A DNA stretch of 64,000 bases, from contig JALUXU010000015.1 of assembly GCA_027013225.1 (NCBI GenBank), positions 1 to 64,000 of the forward strand, in the 5' to 3' direction. The stretch is from Acidihalobacter sp. Lineage in GTDB: Bacteria; Pseudomonadota; Gammaproteobacteria; DSM-5130; Acidihalobacteraceae. Each line of letters starts with the position of its first letter. Positions within the stretch are counted from its first letter, which is position 1. Both the position numbers and the translations under genes were made by a program. Of the stretch, positions 8,793 through 20,111 are shown one piece after another. The notes below the pieces were generated by a model. It did not search any database. It saw only the letters and a program-made list of their open reading frames with translations, and was not told the DNA's origin.

Positions 8793-9587
8793 ATGGCAGA
8801 CGAACCCCTTTCAGCAGTGGTGGTGACCTTCAACGAGGCCGAGCGCTTGCCCGAATGTCTGCAATCGCTCAGTTTTGCCGATGAGATTCTGGTGGTCGAT
8901 TCGGGAAGCACGGATGAAACGGTGGCTATAGCAGAACGCTTCGGAGCGCGTGTGATTCATCAGCCCTGGCTCGGCTACGGGGGGCAAAAACGCTTTGCCG
9001 TCGCCCAGGCAAGGCACGAATGGGTATTGTGCATGGATGCCGACGAGCGCCTCAGTCCAGAACTCCGCGACAGCATCCGGACCGTGCTGGAAACTCCCTC
9101 CAAAGCCAGAGCCTGCCGCCTGGTGCGCCGCAATCGCTTCATGGGACGCTGGTTGCGCCATGGGGAAGGGTACCCCGATTACGTCATTCGTCTTTTCGAC
9201 AGGCGTCATGCTCAGTGGAGCGAGGATCCCGTACACGAAACCGTGGAGACGAACGATGCGCCCGTGATCACCCTGCATGGAGATTTACTGCATCATTCCG
9301 AGACGGACCTGCAAACTTATCTGGCCAAGCAAAACCGCTATACCAGCCTGCAAGCCAATATACTCCATGAACGTGGTGAGCGGGTGAGTATCCTCAAGCT
9401 TTTGGGAAGCCCCTTGGCGCGATTTCTTCGTTTCTATGTTGTGCGCCTCGGCTTTCTCGATGGCGTGCCAGGGCTGGTGCATATCGCTATCGGTTGCTTC
9501 AATAGTTTCAGCAAGTATGCGAAATTGATGGAACTAAACAGACTTCACTCTCGCAAGGACGATCCTTACTTCAGCAAGGATCCATAG
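8793..9587 (+). CDS. LPS core family 2 glycosyltransferase (WaaE/KdtX-like)
   Basis: This 264-residue GT-A protein has the family 2 start SAVVVTFNEAERLPECLQSL, a DxD-type segment CMDADERLS, and RLVRRNRFMGRWLRHGEGYPD typical of the WaaE/KdtX beta-1,4-glucosyltransferases that decorate heptose I. A hydrophobic C-terminal segment (LARFLRFYVVRLGFLDGVPG) suggests membrane association. It follows waaC after one base, and its 3' end overlaps the converging WaaG-like gene by 22 bp. The subfamily call rests on motif resemblance and context; the exact sugar and linkage are inferred. Confidence 0.85.
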   Translation: MADEPLSAVVVTFNEAERLPECLQSLSFADEILVVDSGSTDETVAIAERFGARVIHQPWLGYGGQKRFAVAQARHEWVLCMDADERLSPELRDSIRTVLETPSKARACRLVRRNRFMGRWLRHGEGYPDYVIRLFDRRHAQWSEDPVHETVETNDAPVITLHGDLLHHSETDLQTYLAKQNRYTSLQANILHERGERVSILKLLGSPLARFLRFYVVRLGFLDGVPGLVHIAIGCFNSFSKYAKLMELNRLHSRKDDPYFSKDP

Positions 9588-10690
9588 AGTTCGAGCAGGC
9601 GGCGGCTCATGCTCCCGATGTCTAGAGTATTCGCCAGTTCACGCATGCTCTCACCAAACTGGGTGCGAAGTTCAGGATCGCGCAGTGCGTGCAGGCGATC
9701 AGCCAGAGCGACTATGTCCAAGGCGTCGCAGACGCTGCCGTTTTCGCCATCGCGTATGAAATCGCTCGCCCCGCACTGATAGCTGGTGACGAGCGGCAAG
9801 CCGCTTGCCATGGCCTCGAGTGCAGCGTTGGGAAAGGGATCGTACAAGGTAGGTAATACGAATACATCGGCGGCGCCATAGAGTCGTTCGACATCTGTCC
9901 GTGGGCCGGTGAATATCACCCGCGAGGCGAGGCTCAGGCGTTGGGTCTTGCGCCGATAGTGATCGATGTGCCGCTCCTTGCCTACCACCAGCAGGTGAGC
10001 GTCGTCAGGTTGACGGGCAAAGGCCTCAAGCAGCGCATCCACGCCTTTGCGCTCGAATCCGGAGCCTACGAAAAGGTAGAGCAGACTCTGGGAAGGAATA
10101 CCGAATGCCCGGCGGGTGGTTTCACGCAAAGCGCGCAGGCGGGGATGGAATCGTTGCGTGTCAACGCCATTGTAAATGACATGCAATTTGGTCTCGTCCA
10201 CGCCATAAAAGCGGTGAATCTCATCTCGGATAAGACGCGAATTGCAGATTACCGCCTTGAGGCGAGGGCTCAAGAACATGGACCGCTCGGCTCGCAAGAT
10301 ATGCTGATGGTAGGGCGAAAAGGATTGCAACCAGCGGTCACGCCATCCTCGCGCCCGCGCGCGTTGGTAAAGCCAGCCTCGGTGGGTGCCATCCCCGGCG
10401 CGAAAAATATCGCAACAAGAAAGCCGTTCGTGTGCCTGTACCAATGCGTCGGGATGGGCGGCGACATGGCGGCAGGCACAGCGGGCGAAGGCGCTGTCTC
10501 TCCATGTCCTGCCGATATGAAACGGGCGGCAAGGAATCAACTCCACGCCATCCTGGGGTTGCCAATCCCTGGCGATGACGCTGAGCTTGACTCCTTCCGC
10601 CGACAAACCGCTCAGGGCACGTTCCAAAAAGCGTTCAGCCCCCCCGAAAGGGGTGTATTTTTGGCGGATGAGAATAAGTCTGGATTTCAA
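9566..10690 (-). CDS. LPS core family 4 glycosyltransferase (WaaG-like)
   Basis: This 374-residue GT-B enzyme resembles WaaG, which adds the first outer-core glucose to heptose II. It opens with IRQKYTPFGGAERFLERAL, contains VICNSRLIRDEIHRFYGV and VIYNGVDTQRFHP in the middle, and ends with the GT4 donor-binding region PTLYDPFPNAALEAMASGLPL carrying the E-x7-E pair. It is transcribed against waaFC-GT2, with coding overlap at 9566-9587, and diverges from the ligase gene across only 41 bp that must hold both promoters. The glucose specificity is inferred. Confidence 0.87.
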   Translation of the reverse strand: MKSRLILIRQKYTPFGGAERFLERALSGLSAEGVKLSVIARDWQPQDGVELIPCRPFHIGRTWRDSAFARCACRHVAAHPDALVQAHERLSCCDIFRAGDGTHRGWLYQRARARGWRDRWLQSFSPYHQHILRAERSMFLSPRLKAVICNSRLIRDEIHRFYGVDETKLHVIYNGVDTQRFHPRLRALRETTRRAFGIPSQSLLYLFVGSGFERKGVDALLEAFARQPDDAHLLVVGKERHIDHYRRKTQRLSLASRVIFTGPRTDVERLYGAADVFVLPTLYDPFPNAALEAMASGLPLVTSYQCGASDFIRDGENGSVCDALDIVALADRLHALRDPELRTQFGESMRELANTLDIGSMSRRLLELYGSLLK

Positions 10691-10731
10691 GAAGACTTCC
10701 CCTGTTTGCAGGCTATTGTCGATGCTTTATC

Positions 10732-12135
10732 ATGCAACGCCAGCATCCATCCATAGCTGACCCAACCCAGCCAATGCCTATTCATTCAACGACGCCACCC
10801 TTATTCGCTACTAGCGGATTGGTGCTACTCACCGCACTTATGTTCGTCTGGCCGATTCAGCATACCATCGCCTTGCGATATTTTTTGCTTGGGCTGGCGC
10901 TTATCTGGAGCTTCTTCGGTTGGAGTTTATATGGCAGAGGAAGGCAAGGAGGCAAACTGCCTGCTTTTATCTGGTGGACGCTGGGGCTGTTGACTGTGTG
11001 GATGTATATCGGTGCCTTCGGCTGGGCGCTGGATCCGGCCAAGACCTTGCACCAGATCGCTTCCCAATGGCTGGTGACCTTGCTCTGTTTCGGCATTGGC
11101 GCGAGCGCCGCCTATCTGCTCCCCGATCAACGCCACTTGCTGTTGAGGCTGCTGTTCGCCGTGCTGGCCGTGAATGTGTGGGCGCTGGTGCTGCTGGATG
11201 TGTGGTACTGGATTCAACACGGCCACTTTCTGCGCCGCTATGGCGGACTGGAATCCATTGATCTTTTCGTCAACAACAACGCGATGGACAAAGCCAATTA
11301 TCTCACCAATATGTATTTCGCATTCTTGCTGGCCGAGATCGTCTTGCGCCGGGCAGGCAGAAAGAGCCTGCTGGGCTTGGGATACGCTCCCATCGCCATC
11401 CTTTTCGTCATTGGATTCATGGCGTCATGGATCGAGGACATGCGTAACGGCACCGTCGCCTTCGGCCTCATGGTGCTGCTTACCCTCGCCCTTTTGATTG
11501 CAGTCGCTCCACCGCAGCGCCGCCGGCGCGAGGCGGTGGTCGTGCTGTTGCTTCTGGCCTTCGGCGGTGTGTTCATGGGTTACATGATCTCGCATCAACC
11601 GCGCTGGCGTTCTCTGGTAGAAACCTTTCCTATCGCTCTCGACACCCAACACAACAGAGAATGGCTCACCGGCGGCTTGCCCAAATTCCCCAACGGGGTG
11701 ACGGTGGATCAATCCAATTACCAGCGCATCGCCTGGGCCAAGGAGGCTGTGCATGTCTTGATGGTTTTCCCCTTTGGGGTAGGATTCCAGAACCAGGCCT
11801 TCGGGTACGGCGTGGACGCCATCTATCACACGGATGCCCAGCGTGGAAATCACAGTCACAGCGGCTTGCTGGATCTGGCCGACGGCACGGGGTTGCCCGG
11901 CCTCATTCTGTGGCTTGGCTTCGTGCTCGGCGTGTGGTTCTGGGCGCTCGGCACATTCCGTGAGCAGCGCATCGCACCGGCCGCGCCATTGCTGCTTTTG
12001 GTATTCGATTTCACCGCGCGCAGTGCCGTGGACAGCATTCTGGCCGATCACATGTGGCAGCAGTTCATGTTCCTTGCCGGCTTCCTCGCCACCTGGACCG
12101 CGGTGGAGCGCCGCCGCATCACCGGGCATGATTGA
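10732..12135 (+). CDS. waaL: O-antigen ligase family membrane protein
   Basis: This 467-residue polytopic protein has around ten to twelve hydrophobic helices and a Wzy_C-type region with RNGTVAFGLMVLLTLALLI, a large periplasmic loop (about residues 285-375) and the late motif HSGLLDLADGTGLPGLILW. Proteins of this superfamily join O-antigen from undecaprenyl diphosphate to the lipid A core in the periplasm, or polymerise O-units. The LPS-core context favours ligase, but Wzy polymerase cannot be excluded. An alternative ATG exists at 10774. It overlaps the following GT9 gene by 8 bp. Confidence 0.8.
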   Translation: MQRQHPSIADPTQPMPIHSTTPPLFATSGLVLLTALMFVWPIQHTIALRYFLLGLALIWSFFGWSLYGRGRQGGKLPAFIWWTLGLLTVWMYIGAFGWALDPAKTLHQIASQWLVTLLCFGIGASAAYLLPDQRHLLLRLLFAVLAVNVWALVLLDVWYWIQHGHFLRRYGGLESIDLFVNNNAMDKANYLTNMYFAFLLAEIVLRRAGRKSLLGLGYAPIAILFVIGFMASWIEDMRNGTVAFGLMVLLTLALLIAVAPPQRRRREAVVVLLLLAFGGVFMGYMISHQPRWRSLVETFPIALDTQHNREWLTGGLPKFPNGVTVDQSNYQRIAWAKEAVHVLMVFPFGVGFQNQAFGYGVDAIYHTDAQRGNHSHSGLLDLADGTGLPGLILWLGFVLGVWFWALGTFREQRIAPAAPLLLLVFDFTARSAVDSILADHMWQQFMFLAGFLATWTAVERRRITGHD

Positions 12136-13180
12136 GCGCAGTCCCCGCATTTTGGTGATTCGCCGCGACAACATCGGGGATCTTGTGTGCACCTTGCCCC
12201 TCATTCATGCGCTCAGGCAGCGGTTCCCGGAGGCCTATCTCGCCGCCCTGGTCAACAGCTACAACCGCGAGGTGCTGGACGGGCATCCGGACGTGGACGA
12301 AGTCTTCGCCTATACTAAGGCCAAGCACCGGCAGGCCGGGGAAACGGCGCTCGGCGTGTACTGGCGCCGCCTCATCCTGTTTTTGCGTCTGCGCAAACAG
12401 CGTTTCGACTACGTGGTGCTCGCCGGCGCCCATTTCCTGCCGCGCGCTCTGCGTCTGGCGCGCCCGCTGGCGGCACGCCATATCGTGGGTTTTACCGAGC
12501 CGGGGCGGCGCGGCGCGGCGCGCATCGACCTTGGCATGCCATACGGCAGCGGAGACGGCCTGCACGAGGTGGAAGACGTGTTTCGTCTCGCCGCTGCCTT
12601 CGATATTCAGGGCCCACCGCCCGCGGCGCGCTTGTATCCACAGATAACGCTGCGCGATGCCCTTGTCGCCTCGCTGCCGCGGTCTTTCATGGGTCATCCG
12701 TTGATCGGCTTGCACATCAGCGCCCGCAAGCCCTCCAACCGCTGGCCGGTTGAGCGTTTCATCGAATTGGCGCACCGGCTGTATGCGCAACTGGATGCGC
12801 GTTTCCTGCTGTTCTGGTCGCCGGGCGCGGCGGACGATCCTTTCCACCCGGGCGATGATCGCAAGGCGCGGCAGATCGTGGAAGCCGTGGGTGCCGAATG
12901 GCTCTACGCGGTGCCCAGCCACCGGCTTTCGGAACTGATCGCCGGGCTGTCGCTGTGCGATCTGGTGGTGTGCAGCGACGGCGGCGCTATGCATATCGCC
13001 GCTGCGCTGGAGAAACCCATAGTTTGTCTGTTTGGAGGCACGGATCAGGTGCGCTGGCATCCCTGGCATGTGCCGCACATTTTGTTGCAGGACGGGTCGC
13101 GCGAGGTTGAGGCATTGACGGTGAACGAGGTTGCCATGGCGGCCCAAGGACTGATTGGACGGCCATCCGCTTCTGCCTAG
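12128..13180 (+). CDS. GT9 heptosyltransferase-family protein (WaaQ-like, first copy)
   Basis: The 350-residue protein begins RILVIRRDNIGDLVCTLPLI, the classical GT9 start, has HISARKPSNRWPVERFIELA in the middle and the nucleotide-sugar motif VCSDGGAMHIAAALEKP. Unlike waaF, waaC and the later WaaQ-like gene it lacks the C-terminal cysteine cluster. The ATG at 12128 overlaps the end of the ligase gene by 8 bp; a longer open frame running back into waaL is a shadow. It probably adds a heptose or another ADP-linked sugar to the core. Its last 4 bp overlap the converging gene at 13177. Confidence 0.82.
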   Translation: MIERSPRILVIRRDNIGDLVCTLPLIHALRQRFPEAYLAALVNSYNREVLDGHPDVDEVFAYTKAKHRQAGETALGVYWRRLILFLRLRKQRFDYVVLAGAHFLPRALRLARPLAARHIVGFTEPGRRGAARIDLGMPYGSGDGLHEVEDVFRLAAAFDIQGPPPAARLYPQITLRDALVASLPRSFMGHPLIGLHISARKPSNRWPVERFIELAHRLYAQLDARFLLFWSPGAADDPFHPGDDRKARQIVEAVGAEWLYAVPSHRLSELIAGLSLCDLVVCSDGGAMHIAAALEKPIVCLFGGTDQVRWHPWHVPHILLQDGSREVEALTVNEVAMAAQGLIGRPSASA

Positions 13181-14226
13181 GCTTCTTTCAGGGCATGTGG
13201 CTCCAGCGTTTTTCTGATCGTGTCGATGGCGAACTCGGGCGTGAGTTCACTCATGCAGGGCTTGCCAGGGATCGGGCAGTCTCGTGAACCGTCTGCGAAG
13301 CAGGGCGAACAAGAGGGCAACCCGTTCTGAATAATGGCTATCGTGTTGTCGTAGTCGAATGCTTCAGGGAAGAAATGGCCTGAGTACACGACGAAAGAAG
13401 GGTTTGTGAATGCCCCTGCGATATGGTTGTACAGCCCCTCGATGGTCAGCGTGAAACGGGCGTTGGCTATCAGATAAAAGAGCTCACGAAGGTTGGTTTT
13501 GCCACGCAAATCGATGACGCCTTCGAGCAGCGGTTCGTCGGGTGCTCCGGGCTGCACCCAGGCGACGTCGGGGAAGGCGTCGATCACCGCCTGGAAATTC
13601 TCCAGCCCCCATTCCTTCTTGGTGGTCACGCTGGTCTTGCCGGTCGGTTTGACCACGGCGTAGGCCGTTGGCAGGGCCAGTGCGCGACCCAGTCGTTCGA
13701 GCTCGTCGTCGTCGAAGGCGATCTCGGTGCGCAGGGTACGGTACTGCAGGCCCGGAATGTGGCGCGAGTTGGTGACGATGGAGTGTTCGCGATGACTGAG
13801 CAGATAGCCTTCCAGGTCACGCATCTGCGGGTGGTACTTGGCGATATGCGAGCCGTGCAGGATGTCGAGGCCGCTCTTGATCAGCGTTTTTTCCAGCCGG
13901 TTCATCTTTTCGTAGGAGCGGCAGAACAGCACGTGCGGGTTGTGCAGGAAGATGTCGTCGTTCTGCTTGACGTAGACGATGACGCGGCAGCCCAGGTCCT
14001 CCGCAATGCAGCGTACTACGCCGGTCATCACGACGGTGTCGCCGATCGCGCTGCCGTGCAGGCGGTAGAGCACGAACAGCTTCCGGCGCCGCAGCCAGGC
14101 GTTGACGCCCAGCACCAGCGGATAGCCGACGTAGTGCAGTGCCAGCAGCAGGTTGTCCTTGATCACCCGCTTGAACCAGCGGGTCAGCTTCTTGCGCGCG
14201 GCGGTGAAGCGGTTCACGGTCGTCAC
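13177..14226 (-). CDS. GT9-like glycosyltransferase of a divergent type
   Basis: This 349-residue protein has a basic, hydrophobic N-terminus (LLLALHYVGYPLVLGVNAWL) that may attach it to the membrane. A GT9-like core follows (LHGSAIGDTVVMTGVVRC), then GKTNLRELFYLIANARFTLT, EGLYNHIAGAFTNPS and a Cys-rich end CSPCFADGSRDCPIPGKPC. These features place it near heptosyltransferases, though the acceptor and donor are unknown. The start is GTG at 14226, overlapping the stop of the upstream GT4 gene by 4 bp. Third-position GC is strikingly high compared with neighbouring genes, as it is in its partner. Confidence 0.75.
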   Translation of the reverse strand: MTTVNRFTAARKKLTRWFKRVIKDNLLLALHYVGYPLVLGVNAWLRRRKLFVLYRLHGSAIGDTVVMTGVVRCIAEDLGCRVIVYVKQNDDIFLHNPHVLFCRSYEKMNRLEKTLIKSGLDILHGSHIAKYHPQMRDLEGYLLSHREHSIVTNSRHIPGLQYRTLRTEIAFDDDELERLGRALALPTAYAVVKPTGKTSVTTKKEWGLENFQAVIDAFPDVAWVQPGAPDEPLLEGVIDLRGKTNLRELFYLIANARFTLTIEGLYNHIAGAFTNPSFVVYSGHFFPEAFDYDNTIAIIQNGLPSCSPCFADGSRDCPIPGKPCMSELTPEFAIDTIRKTLEPHALKEA

Positions 14227-15293
14227 GCCCGCGTCGTGGCCAATGCGAGCGCTTCGTCGTAGAAGCTTTCCAGACGTTCGGTGACCACGTCGGGGGTGTA
14301 ATTCTCGGCTACGCGCCGCGCCGCCGTACGCAATCGCTCGGCGCGCTCGTCGCCGTTGGTGACCATGTCCAAAGCTGATTGCAATCCTGAGGTCAGGCTT
14401 TCGACGTCGCCGGGCTCGGTCAGGATGGCGTAGTCGGGACCGAGCATTTCCGCGAAGCCCCCGTCGTTGCTGGCGACCAGCAGCTTGCCCAGATACAGCG
14501 ACTCCAGCGCCATCAGCCCGAAGGGTTCCTTGCGCGAGGGCATGGCGATGATGTCCGCCTGCTGCATCTCGTGGATGAAGCGCGTGTAGGGGATCAGCCC
14601 CAGCACCTCGACGTTGCCCTGCCCGGGTGCGTAGCCCTCGAGCTTGGGGCCGCAGATCTTGATTAAGCAGTCGCCCTTGAGCCGGAGGATCGCCTGCACG
14701 AACTCGGGGAATCCCTTGCGTTCCACCTGCCCGCCGCCAAACAGGATCACCGGCCGTGGATTCTCGGGGTTCGTGGGGGCATGTTGCAGCAAGGCGTCGG
14801 ACAGCGGGTTGTGCAGGACCCGGAAGGGTTTTCGCGTGCCGCTGACGTCGACGATGTGTTGGCGCGTGGCGTCGCTGACCGCCAGCAGAAGGTCGGCCCT
14901 CTGGGGCACGCTGGGTTGGGCGAAGTTGCGATGGTAGTGGACCACGACGGCCGGGCGGTAACTCAGCCGGGCCACCAGCCGGTCGACCAGTTCCTGGCGG
15001 TTGTGCACGTGCAGCACGTCGGGCCGCTCTTTCTCGACGATTGGAACAAGACTGTCGAAAGTGAAGGCATGGAGGCCGAGCAGCTTGTTCAGCAGCCGGT
15101 TCTTGAGCGCGGATTCGGCGAAGCTGCGTACCGCCAGGCCTTCGACTTCCCCGCTGCCGTTGCGCTCGCCTTTACAGGCGATGGATGGCAGATAGCGCGT
15201 CTGATGGCGAGCAAAGGTGAGCACCAATTTTTCAACGCTGCCGGTCTGATTCTTGACATGCCCCCAAAAGTGGATCTGTAGAGATTTTTTCAT
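14223..15293 (-). CDS. Family 4 glycosyltransferase
   Basis: This 356-residue GT-B enzyme has a His-rich acceptor-domain stretch VLHVHNRQELVDRL, the interdomain ILFGGGQVERKGFPEFV and the donor-binding region MPSRKEPFGLMALESLYLGK with the expected E-x7-E arrangement. It probably adds a hexose in the LPS core or a related surface glycan. It is coupled by a 4-bp overlap to the downstream GT9-like gene, and the two share unusually GC-rich codon choice, which suggests joint acquisition. An 18-bp gap separates it from the upstream GT4 gene. Confidence 0.83.
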   Translation of the reverse strand: MKKSLQIHFWGHVKNQTGSVEKLVLTFARHQTRYLPSIACKGERNGSGEVEGLAVRSFAESALKNRLLNKLLGLHAFTFDSLVPIVEKERPDVLHVHNRQELVDRLVARLSYRPAVVVHYHRNFAQPSVPQRADLLLAVSDATRQHIVDVSGTRKPFRVLHNPLSDALLQHAPTNPENPRPVILFGGGQVERKGFPEFVQAILRLKGDCLIKICGPKLEGYAPGQGNVEVLGLIPYTRFIHEMQQADIIAMPSRKEPFGLMALESLYLGKLLVASNDGGFAEMLGPDYAILTEPGDVESLTSGLQSALDMVTNGDERAERLRTAARRVAENYTPDVVTERLESFYDEALALATTRA

Positions 15294-15311
15294 TTTATGT
15301 TATGCAGTAAA

Positions 15312-16439
15312 TTACTTGAGTCTGGGCGGGGTGCGGAGCACAGTTAGAAAAAATTCCATGAGTTTTGCACTCATCTGAGCGTAATGTCTCATCTCAAGAA
15401 CGCGCTGGCGCCCACGCTGCCCCATCGTTTCCAGCGCCGGACGTGGGCACCGCGCGGCGCGCGTCACGGCTTTTGCGATATGGAGCGCGTCGAAGGCTGC
15501 GAAAAAGCCGCTTTCGTCGTCGAACAGGGCGCGGTGCTCGTCCAATTCGGAAAGCAGCGATGGCAGGCCAACGGCATAGTACTCCAGGGTCTTGGTGGGG
15601 GATGAGCCCAGGTATAGTTTTTCCGGCGGGATGAGGCTCACGCCGACGTCGCAGGCTGCGATGCGTTGCATGAGTTCGGCGCGTGGAAGCGGCGCGTGGA
15701 AAACGAAGCGTGGATCATCTTGCAGGCCCAGCGCTTGGCGTCTGTCTTCAGGCGTAGATGTGTATAGATGCAGTTCGAATTCGCCCTGGGCGCGGCAAAA
15801 GCCGTCCAGCACGATATCCATGCGCCGCAGACGGTCGATGGTGCCGGCGTAGATGAAACGGATCGGGCCGTGACGCGCCGGGCGGTTCGTGGCCTGGGGA
15901 TAAGCGCTGAAATCGAAGCCCATGGGCAGCGGATGAGTGGGTACTTCCAGATGCGGATGAAACAGCGCCGCATGGGTGCGGGTGATCGGAAGATAAGCAT
16001 CGCAGGCCGCGAGCAGGCGATTTTCCCGGTATTGTCGCCAGCGGTATTCCAGCGCTTTGCGTAACTTCGCGTGGCCCGTCACTTCGGCTTCGTGCCGTCG
16101 CCGGTAGGCATGCGGAAAGGATTCCCAGAACACCACACGGTAGCCGTGGCGTGAGCGTCCGGCAAGCAGGGCGCGAAGCGCCGGAAACAGGTTGCGCACC
16201 ACCACGATGTCATAGGCACTCATGTCCTCAACATGATTCAGGGCCGCAAGCAAGCCAAGACGCCGGCAGCGGCGCGGCAGAAACAGGCGCCCTCCGTCAG
16301 CGCGTTCCGGGCCTTGCAGGGCCGGATCGAAATAGACCCGATCGACTTCGGCGCGCTCGCGCAGATGACGACCGAACAGCGCCTCGATGGCGGAATGATC
16401 GCTGCTGCGGTTCTGGTCGCTGATGAGTAGAATGCGCAT
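15312..16439 (-). CDS. Family 4-like glycosyltransferase
   Basis: This 375-residue protein begins RILLISDQNRSSDHSAIEAL and shows a two-domain GT-B layout. An acceptor half ends near YLPITRTHAALFHPH, followed by IRFIYAGTIDRLRRMDIVLD and a donor half with SLIPPEKLYLGSSPTKTLEYYAVG. The last segment resembles the nucleotide-sugar loop of GT4 enzymes acting on polysaccharides. No signal peptide or membrane span is seen. It is co-directional with the GT9 gene upstream and the GT4 gene downstream. The sugar specificity is unknown. Confidence 0.78.
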   Translation of the reverse strand: MRILLISDQNRSSDHSAIEALFGRHLRERAEVDRVYFDPALQGPERADGGRLFLPRRCRRLGLLAALNHVEDMSAYDIVVVRNLFPALRALLAGRSRHGYRVVFWESFPHAYRRRHEAEVTGHAKLRKALEYRWRQYRENRLLAACDAYLPITRTHAALFHPHLEVPTHPLPMGFDFSAYPQATNRPARHGPIRFIYAGTIDRLRRMDIVLDGFCRAQGEFELHLYTSTPEDRRQALGLQDDPRFVFHAPLPRAELMQRIAACDVGVSLIPPEKLYLGSSPTKTLEYYAVGLPSLLSELDEHRALFDDESGFFAAFDALHIAKAVTRAARCPRPALETMGQRGRQRVLEMRHYAQMSAKLMEFFLTVLRTPPRLK

Positions 16440-16449
16440 GCGCCACTCC

Positions 16450-17556
16450 TCAGGCGACAGAGCTCAAGAGCGCTTGTGCTTCGGCTAGCACATCCGCCAC
16501 GCTGATGCGGCCCATGGGCACGTCCAGAGTTCGGGCGGCCGCATCCCAGGGAGCGGCGATCACGCGATGACGATCGAGGTCGTTCAGCGGGCCAGCGGCG
16601 GATGGGTCGGAGCCCCCGAACAGGCAGACCGTGGGTGTGCCCACGGCGAAGGCGATGTGCATGGGGCCCGTGTCGCCGGTGATCAACAAATTCAGCCTTT
16701 GGATCAATGCGGGTAGTCGTGCCAGATCGAACTGGCCTGAGACATCGATGGCGGCGGGCCCGATGGCGCCGGCCACGCGGCGGGCTGCCTCGGTTTCACG
16801 GTGGCTGCCGGTGATCAGCAGACGCAGCTCGGGTTGGCTGACTGCCAGCGCCCGGCCCAGCGCGATGAAGTTTTGCTCCGGCCAGACCCGGTGTGGTTTG
16901 GAAGCGCCTATCTGCAGGCCGACAAGACGCGCGTGCGACCCCAAGCTGTGTGCTTGCAGTCTGTGGGCCACATGTTCCCTGGCTTGGGCCGAGACCGGAA
17001 GCCACATGTGCGTGTCCTTGCTGTCGGCGCCGGCTAGGCGCGCTACGGCAAGGCGCTGGCGCAGCCCATGGCCAAGCCTCGCCCAGTCCTGGCGGGGCTC
17101 GGCGTTGCTCAAAAGAAAACGGTAGCGACTGGTATTGGGTAGCTTGAACAGGAAGGGAATGCCGGCTAAGGACAACAAGGGAGTTATCTGAGGTTCATTG
17201 CCATGGAAAACGAGGGCAACATCCGCTTTCAACCGACGTAAACGAAACAAGGTAGGCCAAAAGTCAGTATACCGGCCGCTGTAAAAGATTGTTTCGTCAA
17301 TCGCGGGGTGATGATCTAACAGACGGCCAGTTACTGGATGTAGTAGAGCAACCAACCGACCTTCAGGATAACGTTGGCGCAAGGCACGTAGGCCGCTGGT
17401 ACTCATGACTGTATCTCCCACAGCCGTGGTCGATACGATAAGTAGTGTTTTTACATTTTCAGGTTGAAAAACAGTCGCCGGAACAGGGCGGCGCCCAAGA
17501 ATATGTGCTAATCGCAATCCCCAATAGAGAAGGTCAGTGCCGAGTTGAATTCGCAT
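16450..17556 (-). CDS. GT9 heptosyltransferase-family protein
   Basis: The 368-residue protein has the GT9 signature KTLLIVSTTAVGDTVMSTSG preceded by about 38 residues with a hydrophobic helix (LLYWGLRLAHILG). It then shows QIGASKPHRVWPEQNFIALG and the donor motif ITGDTGPMHIAFAVGTPTVC. It has no C-terminal cysteine cluster. It is first of the leftward glycosyltransferase genes that lie downstream of gyrB on the same strand, separated from gyrB by 113 bp. It is likely a core heptosyltransferase or related enzyme. Confidence 0.82.
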   Translation of the reverse strand: MRIQLGTDLLYWGLRLAHILGRRPVPATVFQPENVKTLLIVSTTAVGDTVMSTSGLRALRQRYPEGRLVALLHPVTGRLLDHHPAIDETIFYSGRYTDFWPTLFRLRRLKADVALVFHGNEPQITPLLSLAGIPFLFKLPNTSRYRFLLSNAEPRQDWARLGHGLRQRLAVARLAGADSKDTHMWLPVSAQAREHVAHRLQAHSLGSHARLVGLQIGASKPHRVWPEQNFIALGRALAVSQPELRLLITGSHRETEAARRVAGAIGPAAIDVSGQFDLARLPALIQRLNLLITGDTGPMHIAFAVGTPTVCLFGGSDPSAAGPLNDLDRHRVIAAPWDAAARTLDVPMGRISVADVLAEAQALLSSVA

Positions 17557-17570
17557 CCTGTGTTATGAGC

Positions 17571-17597
17571 GGCCGTATGTTTGAAATGAATATGGCC
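17571..17597. repeat. Hairpin between gyrB and the glycosyltransferase operon
   Basis: GGCCGTAT at 17571-17578 pairs with ATATGGCC at 17590-17597 (8 bp including one G-T pair) around an 11-nt loop. It lies in the 113-bp spacer after gyrB. No T-run follows on the minus strand, so it is at best a weak transcription or mRNA-processing signal. Confidence 0.3.
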
Positions 17598-17669
17598 AAT
17601 CGCATACCGATCTGGCTGTGATAATCATGTTTTGTGGCTTCAGCACCTCGAAATGTATCCAAACAGCTC

Positions 17670-20111
<2,442 letters not shown>

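Noticed and set aside
11834-12127. Upstream extension of the GT9 gene at 12128
   Set aside because: These codons lie in another frame of the ligase gene, and the GT9 fold begins at the ATG at 12128.
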